Source of the DNA: JAOTZA01 sp965224065
GTDB taxonomy: Bacteria > Acidobacteriota > Thermoanaerobaculia > Multivoradales > JAHEKO01
Assembly (NCBI GenBank): GCA_965224065.1
Contig: CBDCYF010000005.1
Coordinates: forward strand, 682,001-746,000
Direction of reading: 5' to 3'
Length of the DNA: 64,000 bases
Both the position numbers and the translations under genes were made by a program. Of this stretch, positions 7,288-15,965 are shown one piece after another; position 1 is the first letter of the stretch, and each line of letters opens with the position of its first letter. The notes beneath the pieces were generated by a model, which saw only the letters and a program-made list of their open reading frames with translations, searched no databases and was not told the DNA's origin.

Positions 7288-8619
7288 TCACGCCGGGGCG
7301 ACGCGGCCGAGTCTCTCGCCGAGCGCGCTCGACAGGCCCGCCTCGGCTCTCAAGATGGTCTCCTCGCGGCGCGGCCCGGACGAGACGACGCTGACGCCGG
7401 CTCCCACGGCCTTCTCCACAAACGCCACATAGTCGCGCGCCGCCTTGGGCAACGAATCGAACTCCAACACTCCGACCGTGTCGCTCCGCCAGCCGGGGAG
7501 GACCTGGTAGACCGGCTCGGCCTGCTCGAGCTCATCGACCGTCGAGGGGAAATCGTTTCGCACCTCACCACGGATCCGGTATCCGGTGCAGACCGGAATC
7601 TCGTCGAACTTGTCGAGCACGTCGAGCTTGGTCAGGGCGATCGAATCGACCCCGTTGATCCGGCGGGTGTAGCTCGCCGCCACAGTGTCGAGCCAGCCAC
7701 ACCGCCGCGGCCGGCCGGTCGTGGTGCCGTACTCGTTGCCCCGCTCGCGCAGATAGTCGGCCGACTCGTCGTGGAGCTCGCCGACAAACGGTCCCTCGCC
7801 CACCCGGGTGGCGTAGGCCTTGAGCACGCCGAGGACGGCGCCGAGCCGCGACGGCGGCACGCCGGTGCCGGTGGCCGCCCCACCGGCGCTCGGGTTCGAG
7901 CTGGTGACAAACGGATAGGTGCCGTGGTCGACGTCCAGGAGGGTCCCCTGCGCTCCCTCAAAGAGGACGGTCTTGCCTTGGTCGATCCAGGTGTTGAGCA
8001 GCAGACCAGTGTCGCGCACCAACGGTGCCAGGCGCTCGGCCCATTCGAGCATCTGGTGGGACATCTCTTCGAGCGGCAGCTCGGGATCCACCGAGCGAGA
8101 CAACCGGGCCAGACGGCTCATCAGCCGCTCGCGGCGCTGCCAGGGCTCGCCGTGTGTCTGGATCAGCAACTCTCCGGCCCGGATGCCGGCGCGGGAGGCC
8201 TTGGCCTCGTAGGCCGGGCCGATGCCGCGGCCGGTGGTGCCGATCTTGTCCCGCCCGCGCCCCTCCTCCCGCTTGCGGTCCCGGTCCACGTGGACCGGCA
8301 GGATCAACTGAATCCGGTCGGAGACAAACAGACGGTCCTCGACGTCGATCCCCGACTCGACCAGGCCGTCGAGCTCCTCGAAAAAAGCCCCCGGATCGAG
8401 CACCAGCCCATTGCCGAGGACGCAGACCACCCCCGGCCGCACGATCCCCGAGGGAATCAAGTGGAGGGCGAAGTGCTCCTCGCCAAACTTGACGGTATGC
8501 CCCGCGTTGTTGCCCCCCTGAAAGCGGCACACGGCGTCAAAAGCGGGACACAGCAGATCGACGATCTTCCCCTTCCCCTCATCGCCCCACTGCATCCCCA
8601 GAACCACCAGATTCCCCAT
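7288..8619 (-). CDS. purA: Adenylosuccinate synthetase
   Basis: This enzyme joins IMP and aspartate using GTP, the first committed step from IMP to AMP, in the cytosol. The 443-residue length is close to the family norm. The N-terminal QWGDEGKGK loop binds GTP and IMP and carries the catalytic Asp. GNGLVLDPG, the TSSNPSAGG stretch, GRPRRCGWLD and the DSIALTKLDVLD guanine-binding segment are all intact. The start is the ATG at 8619, because MGNLVVLGMQWGDEG matches the family N-terminus exactly; a longer reading to 8712 adds 31 unrelated residues. No clear ribosome site precedes it. The transporter gene at 8726 points the other way from the shared 106-base gap. Confidence 0.95.
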   Translation of the reverse strand: MGNLVVLGMQWGDEGKGKIVDLLCPAFDAVCRFQGGNNAGHTVKFGEEHFALHLIPSGIVRPGVVCVLGNGLVLDPGAFFEELDGLVESGIDVEDRLFVSDRIQLILPVHVDRDRKREEGRGRDKIGTTGRGIGPAYEAKASRAGIRAGELLIQTHGEPWQRRERLMSRLARLSRSVDPELPLEEMSHQMLEWAERLAPLVRDTGLLLNTWIDQGKTVLFEGAQGTLLDVDHGTYPFVTSSNPSAGGAATGTGVPPSRLGAVLGVLKAYATRVGEGPFVGELHDESADYLRERGNEYGTTTGRPRRCGWLDTVAASYTRRINGVDSIALTKLDVLDKFDEIPVCTGYRIRGEVRNDFPSTVDELEQAEPVYQVLPGWRSDTVGVLEFDSLPKAARDYVAFVEKAVGAGVSVVSSGPRREETILRAEAGLSSALGERLGRVAPA

Positions 8620-8725
8620 GGGGGTGTGTTGTAACAGACCGGTCCGTGCCCGGCAAGCCGGCCAGTCCGGCGCTCCCACGCAGCGGGCAACCGAGCTGCC
8701 ATACAGGCGCACTAGAATGCGCCCG

Positions 8726-10003
8726 ATGCCGACCCTCTCGCCCCGGACCCGAAAACTGGGGATCCTCTGGACCCTCTACTTTGTCCAGGGTCTGCCGTTC
8801 GGCTTTCAGGCAACTGCCCTGCCTGTTCATCTCCGCCACGCCGGGATCTCGCTGGCGGTGATCGGTTTTGCCACCGCGCTGTCGCTACCGTGGATGCTCA
8901 AGGTTTTCTGGGCGCCGCTGGTGGACCGGTTTGGCTCGATCGAGAAGGGCAAACGGCGCTCCTGGATCCTCCCGCTTCAGGGCTGTCTGATCGCCACCTG
9001 CGCCGCGGCCGCCTGGGCCCCGCCCGGCGAACGGCTGGGTCTCCTGCTGGGGCTGGTTTTCTTGATGAACCTTTTCGCCGCGACCCTCGACGTGGCGGTG
9101 GACGGCTTGGCCGTCGATCTGCTCGATCCCAGCGAGCTGGGCAAGGGCAATATCGCCCAGGTGGTCGGCTACAAGGTGGGAATGCTGGTCGGCGGCGGGC
9201 TGCTGCTGTGGGCGAGCGACATCATCGGCTGGGGCGGGCTGTTTCTGGCGATGGCCGCCCTGATCGCCGCGACCCTCCCGGTGAGCTTTCTCTTCCAGGA
9301 GAACCGGTGGATGAAGGGCACCGGAGCCGGCTCGATCCACCAGCACGCGTCCATCGGGGCGGTGCTGGGAAACCTGAGGCGTGCGCTCAGCCATCGGGGC
9401 GCCGGCTGGCTGCTGCTCTTTATCGCCACCTACAAGCTCGGCGAGTCGATGGCCGACACCATGTTTAAGCCCTTTTTGGTCGACGCCGGCTACACCGCGC
9501 AGCAGATCGGTCTCTGGGTCGGGACCTGGGGGATGCTGTTCTCGATCCTGGGCTCGTATTGCGGCGGTTGGCTGGCCAGCCGCATCCGGCTGCTCGACGC
9601 GCTGGCCGCTACCGCCGCTCTGCGCGCCATTCCGGTGGCCGGTGAATGGTGGCTGTCGGTGGTCACCCCGACCGAGGCCAAGGTCGTCGCGGTGACCTGC
9701 GCCGAGCACTTCTTTGGTGGCGCCCTCACCACCGCGCTCTTTGCCTTTATGATGAGCCGAGTCAACAAAAAGATCGGCGCGACTCACTACACGCTGCTCG
9801 CCGCCATCGAAGTGTGGGGCAAACAGCCGGCGGCGTGGATCTCCGGGGTGATCACCCAACACACTTCCTACGTGTTCCTCTTCGCGCTGGCCACGGCCCT
9901 GTCGGTGGCCTTTCTCGCGCTCCTCATCCCGGTCCGCAAGGCCGGCGCCCCGGAATCCCAACCGGCCCGATCCGCGGAAACAAACCGGCCTCCCCGGCCG
10001 TAG
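8726..10003 (+). CDS. AmpG-like major facilitator transporter
   Basis: A 425-residue protein with about 12 hydrophobic segments and no signal peptide. The opening LYFVQGLPFGFQATALPVHL, the loop LPWMLKVFWAPLVDRFG and the later DTMFKPFLVD segment are typical of the AmpG/acetyl-CoA transporter branch of the MFS. AmpG imports anhydromuropeptides for cell-wall recycling, which fits a Gram-negative host, but many relatives have other cargo, so the substrate is not certain. The ATG at 8726 is chosen over one nine bases earlier because the protein family begins close to the first helix. A secreted repeat protein follows after 35 bases and is likely co-transcribed. Confidence 0.8.
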   Translation: MPTLSPRTRKLGILWTLYFVQGLPFGFQATALPVHLRHAGISLAVIGFATALSLPWMLKVFWAPLVDRFGSIEKGKRRSWILPLQGCLIATCAAAAWAPPGERLGLLLGLVFLMNLFAATLDVAVDGLAVDLLDPSELGKGNIAQVVGYKVGMLVGGGLLLWASDIIGWGGLFLAMAALIAATLPVSFLFQENRWMKGTGAGSIHQHASIGAVLGNLRRALSHRGAGWLLLFIATYKLGESMADTMFKPFLVDAGYTAQQIGLWVGTWGMLFSILGSYCGGWLASRIRLLDALAATAALRAIPVAGEWWLSVVTPTEAKVVAVTCAEHFFGGALTTALFAFMMSRVNKKIGATHYTLLAAIEVWGKQPAAWISGVITQHTSYVFLFALATALSVAFLALLIPVRKAGAPESQPARSAETNRPPRP

Positions 10004-10038
10004 TCTCCGTTGGACAGCCTAAGGCAAAGGAGCACACG

Positions 10039-10680
10039 ATGAAATATTTCCGACGGATGGTGCTCGGTCTGCTGCTGGCGGCGGCGCCGTCGCTGGCCGG
10101 CGAGGAGCGACAGATCGAGGCCACCTTCCCCATCGATTCGGTCGAAGGAATCCACCTGGATTTCGCGGTCGCCGAGCTGAAGATCGAAGGCACCTCCGGC
10201 AAGCAGATCGAGGTCGAGCTACTCGCCGATTGCCGGCTGGAGACGTCCGACTGCGAGAAGACCCTCGCGGACCTTTTTCTGGACCACCGCCGGCACGGCA
10301 AGAGCTTCTATCTCGAGCTCGACGGCTATCCGCGCTGGGGCAAGAGCAAGATCGACCTCGACGGGACGATCCGGGTTCCCCGCAAGCTCGAAGTGGATGT
10401 CGAGTTGGGAGTGGGAGAGCTCGACATTGAAGGGCTCGCGCGAGATCTCCACGTCGAGCTCGGGGTCGGCGAGGTCAATTTGTGGCTGGATAAAAAGACG
10501 CTTCGGTCGATCGATCTCGATGCCGGGGTCGGCGAAGTGGAGCTCCACGGCACCGACGACACCCACAAGGCGCGGCGCTCGATGCTGGTCGGAGCCGAGA
10601 TCCACTGGGGCGAGGGCTCCGGCGAGTCGCGGGTTTTTGTCGAGGTCGGGGTCGGCGAAGTGTCGGCCTGGCTGGACTGA
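10039..10680 (+). CDS. Secreted protein with repeated GVGE motifs (DUF4097/toast-rack type)
   Basis: This 213-residue protein starts at an ATG six bases after AAAGGAG. Residues 1-20 form a signal peptide ending near LAG. The body is a set of beta-strand repeats, each carrying a GVGE turn: VELGVGELDIEG, VELGVGEVNLWL, LDAGVGEVELHG and VEVGVGEVSAWL, about 20-30 residues apart. Such ladders occur in the DUF4097 and 'toast rack' beta-helix families, thought to be envelope proteins, some linked to stress sensing. Two cysteines lie at about 63 and 70. It follows the AmpG-like gene, so an envelope role is plausible, but no biochemical function is known to me. Confidence 0.65.
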   Translation: MKYFRRMVLGLLLAAAPSLAGEERQIEATFPIDSVEGIHLDFAVAELKIEGTSGKQIEVELLADCRLETSDCEKTLADLFLDHRRHGKSFYLELDGYPRWGKSKIDLDGTIRVPRKLEVDVELGVGELDIEGLARDLHVELGVGEVNLWLDKKTLRSIDLDAGVGEVELHGTDDTHKARRSMLVGAEIHWGEGSGESRVFVEVGVGEVSAWLD

Positions 10681-10684
10681 ACAA

Positions 10685-10945
10685 CGGCCGCCAGAGGCGG
10701 CCGCTTCAAGGACGGGGCGCTGCCCCCACCCGGGAGGGCGCAAGGCCCTCCCCTACACGAAAAGAGCAAACCGAACGAGGTTGCCGCAGGGGCGATGAGG
10801 GCGACCGAACAGAACCGTTGTGGCCCCCTGCCTGCTTCAATCGTTGTAGGGGCGGGGCTTGCCCCCGCCCGGAAAGTTGAAGCGGCTGGCGTCTCTGCCT
10901 GCCGTTTGGTCCCGAAGTGAACCTCATCGGCCGCCAGAGGCGGCG
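10685..10945. repeat. Cluster of palindromic repeats between convergent genes
   Basis: The 271 bases between two convergent gene ends contain no gene. GGCCGCC-aga-GGCGGCC lies at 10685-10701 and recurs near 10930. At 10732-10752 arms GGGAGGGC/GCCCTCCC enclose GCAAG; at 10850-10870 arms GGGCGGGG/CCCCGCCC enclose CTTGC. The same two hairpins recur at 49909-50108, so this is a dispersed family. They could terminate both genes, although no T-tract is present. Confidence 0.7.
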
Positions 10946-10951
10946 GCCGCT

Positions 10952-12430
10952 TCAGGTGGCCTTTTTCGCCACCGCGATGATTCCGAGCCCCTTCCAGGGC
11001 CAGAGCCGGTCGATGCGGCGCAGAATCGGGACCAGCAGATCGAACAGCTTGAGCTGAAACCGGCCAAAGGTCCGGCGGCGGAGCACCTTTCCGTTCCACC
11101 ACCAACCCGGTACCGAACCGCGGTTGAAATGCTCCATGTGCTCGACCTCGAAGCCGGCTCGTTCGAGCTCGGTGCGGAGTTCGGCTTCTTCGTAGCGACA
11201 TCGGTGTTCGAGCGCTACGTCGAGCGATGAGAACAGACGGCGTCCCCGCGGCACATAGACGACTGCCCGGCCGCCCGGTTCCAGGCTCGAGGCGATGTTG
11301 GCAAGGGCCCGGTCCGGGTCCTTGACGTGCTCGAGAACGTTGAGACAGATCACGGTGTCGAAGCGATTCTCTTGGCCGGAAAATGTGGCCGGGTCCTCGA
11401 GGTCGATCTTGGCAACCTCCAGATAGGGGCGCCCGGCGGACATGTTGCGGATGTAACGCAGATAGTCCCGGTTGACGTCGCTCGCGACGTACAGGGTGCG
11501 GGGCACGAGGCAGGTGGTGATGTTGCCGATCCCAGCGCCGATCTCCAGGACTCTGTCGCCGATCCAGGGCCGGATCGCGTCCGTCATCCAGGTGTTGAAG
11601 CGCCGGGCCTTCTCCAGCCGGTGGAGGATCTCCCCTCCATAGGCGTCTTCGCGGTAGAGATCGTCGACCAGCCAGTAGCGCACCACCGCCCAGATCGCCT
11701 TGACTCCATCGGTCCAGCGGATCTTCTTGCCCTCGCGGTAGGTACGGCCGCGGTAGCTGATCGGCACCTCGTAGACCACGCAACGCCGCTTGGCGATCTT
11801 GGCGGTGAGCTCGATCTCCATGCCGAAATCGTTTGAGCGCAGCGGGATCGACTGCAGCAGCGGGCCGCGGAACATCTTGTAGCAGGTCTCGACGTCGGTG
11901 AGATTGAGATCGGTAGTCAGATTGCTGAGGAAGGTGAGAAACCGGTTGCCGAGACTGTGCCGGTAGTAGACGACCCGGCGGCGGTCGCTGGCGGCGAACC
12001 GCGAGCCGTAGACGACGTCGGCGCCGTCCTCGAGAAACGGTCGCACCAACCGTTCGAGATCCCGTGGGTCGTACTCGAGATCGGCGTCCTGGAAGACGAT
12101 CAGGTCGCCGGTGGCGCGCTCGATTCCGGCCCGCACCGCCGCTCCCTTGCCCTCGTTTTTTGGCTTTGGCAGGTAATCGATGCGGTCGCCGTGCACGCGA
12201 GCATATTGCTCCAGGATGTCGCGCGTGCCATCGGTCGAGCCGTCGTCGACCACGAGGATCTCGAGCTCGGAAACTCCTTCGAGCGACAACCTCAGGAGCC
12301 GATCGAGCATCTCGCCGACCAGATAGCGCTCGTTGTAGACCGGCACCACGACGCTCAGCCGCGCGCCGCGGTGGGACAACTCGTCCCAGGAATTCGCGAA
12401 ATCTCTTTCCGCTATCGGTTCCTCACTCAA
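10952..12430 (-). CDS. Fusion of family 2 glycosyltransferase and SAM-dependent methyltransferase
   Basis: In this 492-residue protein, residues about 24-250 are a GT2 domain of the dolichyl-phosphate mannose synthase type: SVVVPVYNE, VVDDGSTDGT, the metal-binding FQDADLEY and a GSRF motif. After a linker, residues about 285-430 are a class I methyltransferase with VLEIGAGIGN as the SAM loop and ICLNVLEHVKDP as motif IV-like sequence. The C-terminus (430-485) is basic and aromatic and may sit on the membrane. The start is TTG at 12430, the only in-frame start before the GT2 domain. A polyprenyl-phosphate sugar transfer combined with methylation, perhaps for surface glycan or lipid, is inferred. 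Its 3' end faces the repeat cluster. Confidence 0.8.
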   Translation of the reverse strand: MSEEPIAERDFANSWDELSHRGARLSVVVPVYNERYLVGEMLDRLLRLSLEGVSELEILVVDDGSTDGTRDILEQYARVHGDRIDYLPKPKNEGKGAAVRAGIERATGDLIVFQDADLEYDPRDLERLVRPFLEDGADVVYGSRFAASDRRRVVYYRHSLGNRFLTFLSNLTTDLNLTDVETCYKMFRGPLLQSIPLRSNDFGMEIELTAKIAKRRCVVYEVPISYRGRTYREGKKIRWTDGVKAIWAVVRYWLVDDLYREDAYGGEILHRLEKARRFNTWMTDAIRPWIGDRVLEIGAGIGNITTCLVPRTLYVASDVNRDYLRYIRNMSAGRPYLEVAKIDLEDPATFSGQENRFDTVICLNVLEHVKDPDRALANIASSLEPGGRAVVYVPRGRRLFSSLDVALEHRCRYEEAELRTELERAGFEVEHMEHFNRGSVPGWWWNGKVLRRRTFGRFQLKLFDLLVPILRRIDRLWPWKGLGIIAVAKKAT

Positions 12431-12482
12431 ACCGCGCGGAGTCTAACGCGGATAAGTCCCGCCGGCTTCACCCCAACGAGGT

Positions 12483-13715
12483 TTAGGCGGGGACGGCGTC
12501 CAGATAGTCGTCGAGTCGGTCGAGCAACCGATCCAGGTCGCCCAGCGTGTCGTCCGGCGCGCCCGATCGCGGCCCGCCCGGCGGATACACGCCGCTCCAC
12601 AAATCGCGTTCTTCTTCGAGCACATCCCGCCGCAGGCCGATGCCGTGGCGCTCCAGAATCGGCGTCAGCTCGTCGTAGCGGGCCAGTAGCTCCCGCCGGG
12701 TCTCCAGGTAGGCGTGCTCGCATCCCGCCCGCCGGGAGGCGAAACTGAAGATGTTGGTGAAGAACATCCGGTAGTCCTCGCGCCGAGGCTCGAGCAGCAC
12801 GATATCGGTGTCGAACCGGCCGGCGTAGGAATCCAGTCCCGCGCGCAGCCGCGACCGGATCAAAGTACGCAGGGTCTGCGAGATGACCGTCGGCCAGCCA
12901 CGATCCACCAGGTTGCCGCGCCGCATCACGCCCTCCTCCACCGCGGCTCGGGTGTCGACCGGAACCAACGGGTTGAGGCAAAGCAGCAGGTCGATGTCCT
13001 GCTCGAGCGCCACCGAGGCGTGCAGTGTCTTTCGCAGGATACCGTCGACATAGTAGCGGCCGTCGATCTCGACCGGCGGGTAGAGACCCGGAAGCGCGGT
13101 CGACGCCTGGACCGCCGTCGAGATCGGAACGTGGTCGGCCCCCCGGTCGCCAAAGCGCACCGCTTCGCCGGTGTCCAGATCGACTGCGACGATAAAGAGT
13201 TTCTTTTCCAGTTTTCGAAAATCGTCGGTCCGTCCCTTGAGATGGTAGATCTTCTCGAGATAGGCGCGGATCGGCTCGTTCTGGAAGACCCCGACGGGGA
13301 TGGCGCGGCCGAGCCGGGTCAACGAGTCCAGCAGCCGGTTGTCTGCCGGACTGGCCAGATACTCGCCGATCCCCTCCCACAGCAGACGCGGCACCCTCGT
13401 GCCACGGCGTAGAAACTCACGTCCTGCGGGCTGCAGAAACGTCTTGGAGTGAAAGGGATGCTCGCCGGGCCCGTGCTTGACGATCGCCCGGCACATCTGC
13501 GCCGGCGTCAGGTGATTGACCAGGTTGGCGGCGAGAAACGCCCCGGCGCTGACGCCGACATAGACATCGAGATCGTTGAGGCTCAGGCCGTCCAGGGCCT
13601 CGTCAAGGGCCCTGAGGGCACCGATCTCGTAGATGGCGCCGCCAGGGCCCCCTCCTGCGAGCGCGATCCCGACCCGACCCGCCCGCTCCCCATCGGGTGT
13701 AGCGCGAAGCTCCAA
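12483..13715 (-). CDS. Patatin-like phospholipase in the PHA granule cluster
   Basis: This second patatin of the window is 410 residues from a TTG at 13715, about 17 bases after the phasin stop; a longer frame to 13922 would overlap the phasin gene and is rejected. The oxyanion loop is GGGPGG (21-26), the nucleophile is Ser56 in GVSAG, and the catalytic Asp is D224 in YYVDGIL. The C-terminal 170 residues are helical and charged. The family cleaves acyl esters. Its position behind a PhaR-like regulator and a phasin, in the same direction, suggests it acts on polyhydroxyalkanoate granules or their phospholipid coat, which is an inference from context only. Confidence 0.75.
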   Translation of the reverse strand: MELRATPDGERAGRVGIALAGGGPGGAIYEIGALRALDEALDGLSLNDLDVYVGVSAGAFLAANLVNHLTPAQMCRAIVKHGPGEHPFHSKTFLQPAGREFLRRGTRVPRLLWEGIGEYLASPADNRLLDSLTRLGRAIPVGVFQNEPIRAYLEKIYHLKGRTDDFRKLEKKLFIVAVDLDTGEAVRFGDRGADHVPISTAVQASTALPGLYPPVEIDGRYYVDGILRKTLHASVALEQDIDLLLCLNPLVPVDTRAAVEEGVMRRGNLVDRGWPTVISQTLRTLIRSRLRAGLDSYAGRFDTDIVLLEPRREDYRMFFTNIFSFASRRAGCEHAYLETRRELLARYDELTPILERHGIGLRRDVLEEERDLWSGVYPPGGPRSGAPDDTLGDLDRLLDRLDDYLDAVPA

Positions 13716-13732
13716 GCTTGGGACCTCGACCG

Positions 13733-14149
13733 TTAAGCGGTCTTGCGGGTGCGCGTCGTCTTGCGCGTCGTGGTCTTTTTCTGGCTTTTGAGGCCGTCGA
13801 CCTTGCGAGTGAGCTGCTCGACCTTGCGGGTCAGCTTCTGGATCTCCATCCGGCTGGGAACGCCGAGGCGCCCGAGGGCGTCCGAGACCTTCTCGTCGAA
13901 CGACTTGCCGAGCTTGCTCCACGCGCCCTCGGCCTTTTCGCGAGCGCTTTCCACCCGACCCTCGACGTCGCTCTGCACCTTCTCGAGCTGCTTCTTGCCA
14001 CGGCGCTCGAAGCGCTCGCCCTTCTTGACCAGGTTCTTGAAGACCTTCGAGCCCTCCTCTTCGGCAACGGCAAACGCGCCGAGCCCGGCGAGCCAGATCT
14101 TGTTGGCGGATTCCGCCAGTTCACCTTGACGTGTCTTTTTCTTGGCCAT
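13733..14149 (-). CDS. Phasin (polyhydroxyalkanoate granule-associated protein)
   Basis: The 138-residue protein resembles PhaI/PhaF-type phasins: SANKIWLAGLGAFA followed by AEEEGSKVFKNLVKKGE is the classic granule-binding amphipathic helix. The middle is a charged coiled coil. The last 30 residues (RKVDGLKSQKK onward) are rich in Lys, Arg and Thr, like the DNA-binding tails of PhaF, so it may tether granules to the nucleoid. The start ATG is preceded by AAAGGAGA. It lies 48 bases downstream of the PhaR-like gene and is probably controlled from the same promoter. No PHA synthase gene is in the window. Confidence 0.85.
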   Translation of the reverse strand: MAKKKTRQGELAESANKIWLAGLGAFAVAEEEGSKVFKNLVKKGERFERRGKKQLEKVQSDVEGRVESAREKAEGAWSKLGKSFDEKVSDALGRLGVPSRMEIQKLTRKVEQLTRKVDGLKSQKKTTTRKTTRTRKTA

Positions 14150-14197
14150 TTTTCTTCTCTCCTTTGTCGCCGCCTCGGATGGCGGCGTGTAAGTGCG

Positions 14198-14731
14198 TTA
14201 TCTGCTCCCGGCTTTCGAGGCCGGCTTCTTGCGTCGCTTGCGCTGCTTGCGCTGATTACTCCGAGAGGTCGATTTCTTGGTTCGAGGCTTCTTTGTCGCG
14301 CGAGCGCGCCCAGCCGCCGGGTTCTTTGCCTCCAGCCGTGCCAGCGAGCCCTCGAGATCTTCCAGCCGCGTGCGCAGCCGGTCCATCTCGTCGCGGGCGC
14401 GGCGGATGGGGCCCACCCGGTCGATGGAGGCTTCGAGAAAACGGTCCACGCCCTGCTGCACCTGCTCGACGCCGGTGGAGATCGACCTCCTGCCCATCCG
14501 CACCAGGTCATGGAGCAGCTCGGTCGGGACGTGCGAGCGGCCGTTGCGGCCCTCTTCCAGCATGATCTGGGTCAGGGTCTGCGCCGTCACGTCGTCCTCG
14601 GTGGAGTTGTCCACCACCCGGACCTCCTGGCCCTGCCGGACAAACCCGGCGATCTCGTCGAGCGAGACATAACGGCTTTCCTCGGTGTCGTAGAGCTTCC
14701 GGCTCTCATACCTCTTGATCAATCGGACCAT
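14198..14731 (-). CDS. phaR: PHA synthesis regulator, PhaR-like DNA-binding repressor
   Basis: Residues 1-62 match the PHA/PHB accumulation regulator DNA-binding domain: LIKRYESRKLYDTEESRYVS and VVDNSTEDDVTAQTLTQI are hallmark stretches. In known systems PhaR binds both PHA granules and operators, and represses phasin genes until granules form. Residues 63-130 are helical and could bind granules; the 45-residue tail is very basic and low in complexity, which is longer than in classical PhaR. AAAGGAAG precedes the ATG. It heads the phaR-phasin-patatin cluster, and three evenly spaced dyads cover its own promoter, so autoregulation is likely. Confidence 0.85.
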   Translation of the reverse strand: MVRLIKRYESRKLYDTEESRYVSLDEIAGFVRQGQEVRVVDNSTEDDVTAQTLTQIMLEEGRNGRSHVPTELLHDLVRMGRRSISTGVEQVQQGVDRFLEASIDRVGPIRRARDEMDRLRTRLEDLEGSLARLEAKNPAAGRARATKKPRTKKSTSRSNQRKQRKRRKKPASKAGSR

Positions 14732-14777
14732 GTTGCTTCCTTTCCGGCCGGTCTGCCGTGTTGCCGTGTCGCTGAAA

Positions 14778-14853
14778 TGCCGCCCCGCGGCAGACCGTGA
14801 CTATTTATACCGCAGTGCGGCATAAACGTCAAGTCCTTTTCCGCAACGCGGCA
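14778..14853 (-). promoter_or_regulatory. phaR promoter with three evenly spaced dyad operators
   Basis: On the minus strand TTGACG (14827-14832) and TATAAA (14804-14809) are 17 bases apart. Three 6-3-6 dyads lie across it: TGCCGC-CCC-GCGGCA at 14778-14792 (perfect), TACCGC-AGT-GCGGCA at 14808-14822 (between the -35 and -10 boxes) and TTCCGC-AAC-GCGGCA at 14839-14853 (just upstream of -35). Their starts are 30 and 31 bases apart, close to three helical turns, so bound dimers would share one DNA face. The natural ligand is the PhaR-like protein encoded next. Confidence 0.7.
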
Positions 14854-14873
14854 AAAAGACCCCTGCACCGGCC

Positions 14874-15965
14874 TCAAACGGCCCCGAGACGCTCTTCGAG
14901 CAGGCTTCCCAACCGGCCCAGACCGTCCAGCCCCGTGGGCGCGTCGGGCAAGAGGGGCAGCGCCAGGAGCACCTGGTCCGGTGTGAGGAGATCGGCCAGG
15001 TGCCCGAGCGCCTTGCGCTCGCGCCGGGCCAGTCGTGCCAGCAACGCGCGCCCGTCGTCACGCAGTCCGGCGCCGGTACCGTCCTCGCCGGCTTCCGGCA
15101 TGGCCTCTTCGCCCGGGTCCGGGTGCAGCCGGTTGACCACGATCGGGCCGAGGTGATGCCCGGCTTCCCGGAGCCTGCGGGCAAAGAACAGGGTATCGGG
15201 AATGCGGTCCTCTCCGGCGCCGCTCGCCAGCAGAAAAAGGCACTCCGGAGAGACCAGCAACCGCGTCACTTCCTGCGCTCGCGCGCGGAAACCGTCGAAG
15301 AGAGGGGCGAATGCCTGGAAGAACTCTGCCATGTCGCGCAACAGATCGAGACCGACGATGTCGTCCAGATAGCGGTCCAAGCGCCGCCCCACCCCGCCCA
15401 GACGCGCGGTCGGCCGGAAGCGGCCCCGCCGGTCGAACCACTTGCGAGTGGCGAGGTCGACCGCTCCGCTGTCCAGGAAATCGACAATACGGCTCGGAGC
15501 CTCCAGGAAATCGATCGCCTGCCGCGTCGGCGGCGTGTCGAGCACGATCCGGTCAAAGCGTTTCTCGGCGGCGACCTCGAAGAGCCGCTCGACCGCCATG
15601 TACTCGAGGATCCCGGCCAGCGATCCCGCCAGATGCCGGTAGTACCGGTTGTTCAGGATGCGCTCACGCGACTCGCGGTCTGCCGAATACGCCTCGATCA
15701 GACGGTCGAACGTGCTCCGCGCGTCCAGCAGACTCACCGCCAGCCGCCCGGGCGTCCCGGCCGCAACCTCGACCTCCTCCTCCCCGGCTTCGCGTCCCAC
15801 ACCCAGGGCCTCACGCAACCGCCACGAGGGATCAAAGGTCATCACCAGCGTGTCGGCACCCGCCGCCGCGGATCGCAGACCGAGGGCCGCAGCCAGAGTC
15901 GTCTTGCCGACCCCGCCGGACCCGACGACCACGACCAGCGGAGGCAAGCGGTCAATCGCGCTCAT
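14874..15965 (-). CDS. ArsA/GET3-family ATPase lacking the signature lysine
   Basis: This 363-residue protein starts at the ATG at 15965, which overlaps the stop of the previous ATPase gene by four bases. The P-loop reads VVVVGSGGVGKTT: the Walker Lys is present but the signature Lys of the deviant Walker A motif (normally GKGGVGKT) is Ser. Switch I-like FDPSWRLREALG and Switch II-like LDTPPTRQAIDFL are clear and match ArsA-family proteins, the latter with the usual 'DTPPT' element. No metal-binding cysteines of arsenical pumps are seen, so an arsenite role is unlikely. Together with its upstream partner it may form a heterodimer that chaperones or targets some client protein. Confidence 0.8.
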   Translation of the reverse strand: MSAIDRLPPLVVVVGSGGVGKTTLAAALGLRSAAAGADTLVMTFDPSWRLREALGVGREAGEEEVEVAAGTPGRLAVSLLDARSTFDRLIEAYSADRESRERILNNRYYRHLAGSLAGILEYMAVERLFEVAAEKRFDRIVLDTPPTRQAIDFLEAPSRIVDFLDSGAVDLATRKWFDRRGRFRPTARLGGVGRRLDRYLDDIVGLDLLRDMAEFFQAFAPLFDGFRARAQEVTRLLVSPECLFLLASGAGEDRIPDTLFFARRLREAGHHLGPIVVNRLHPDPGEEAMPEAGEDGTGAGLRDDGRALLARLARRERKALGHLADLLTPDQVLLALPLLPDAPTGLDGLGRLGSLLEERLGAV

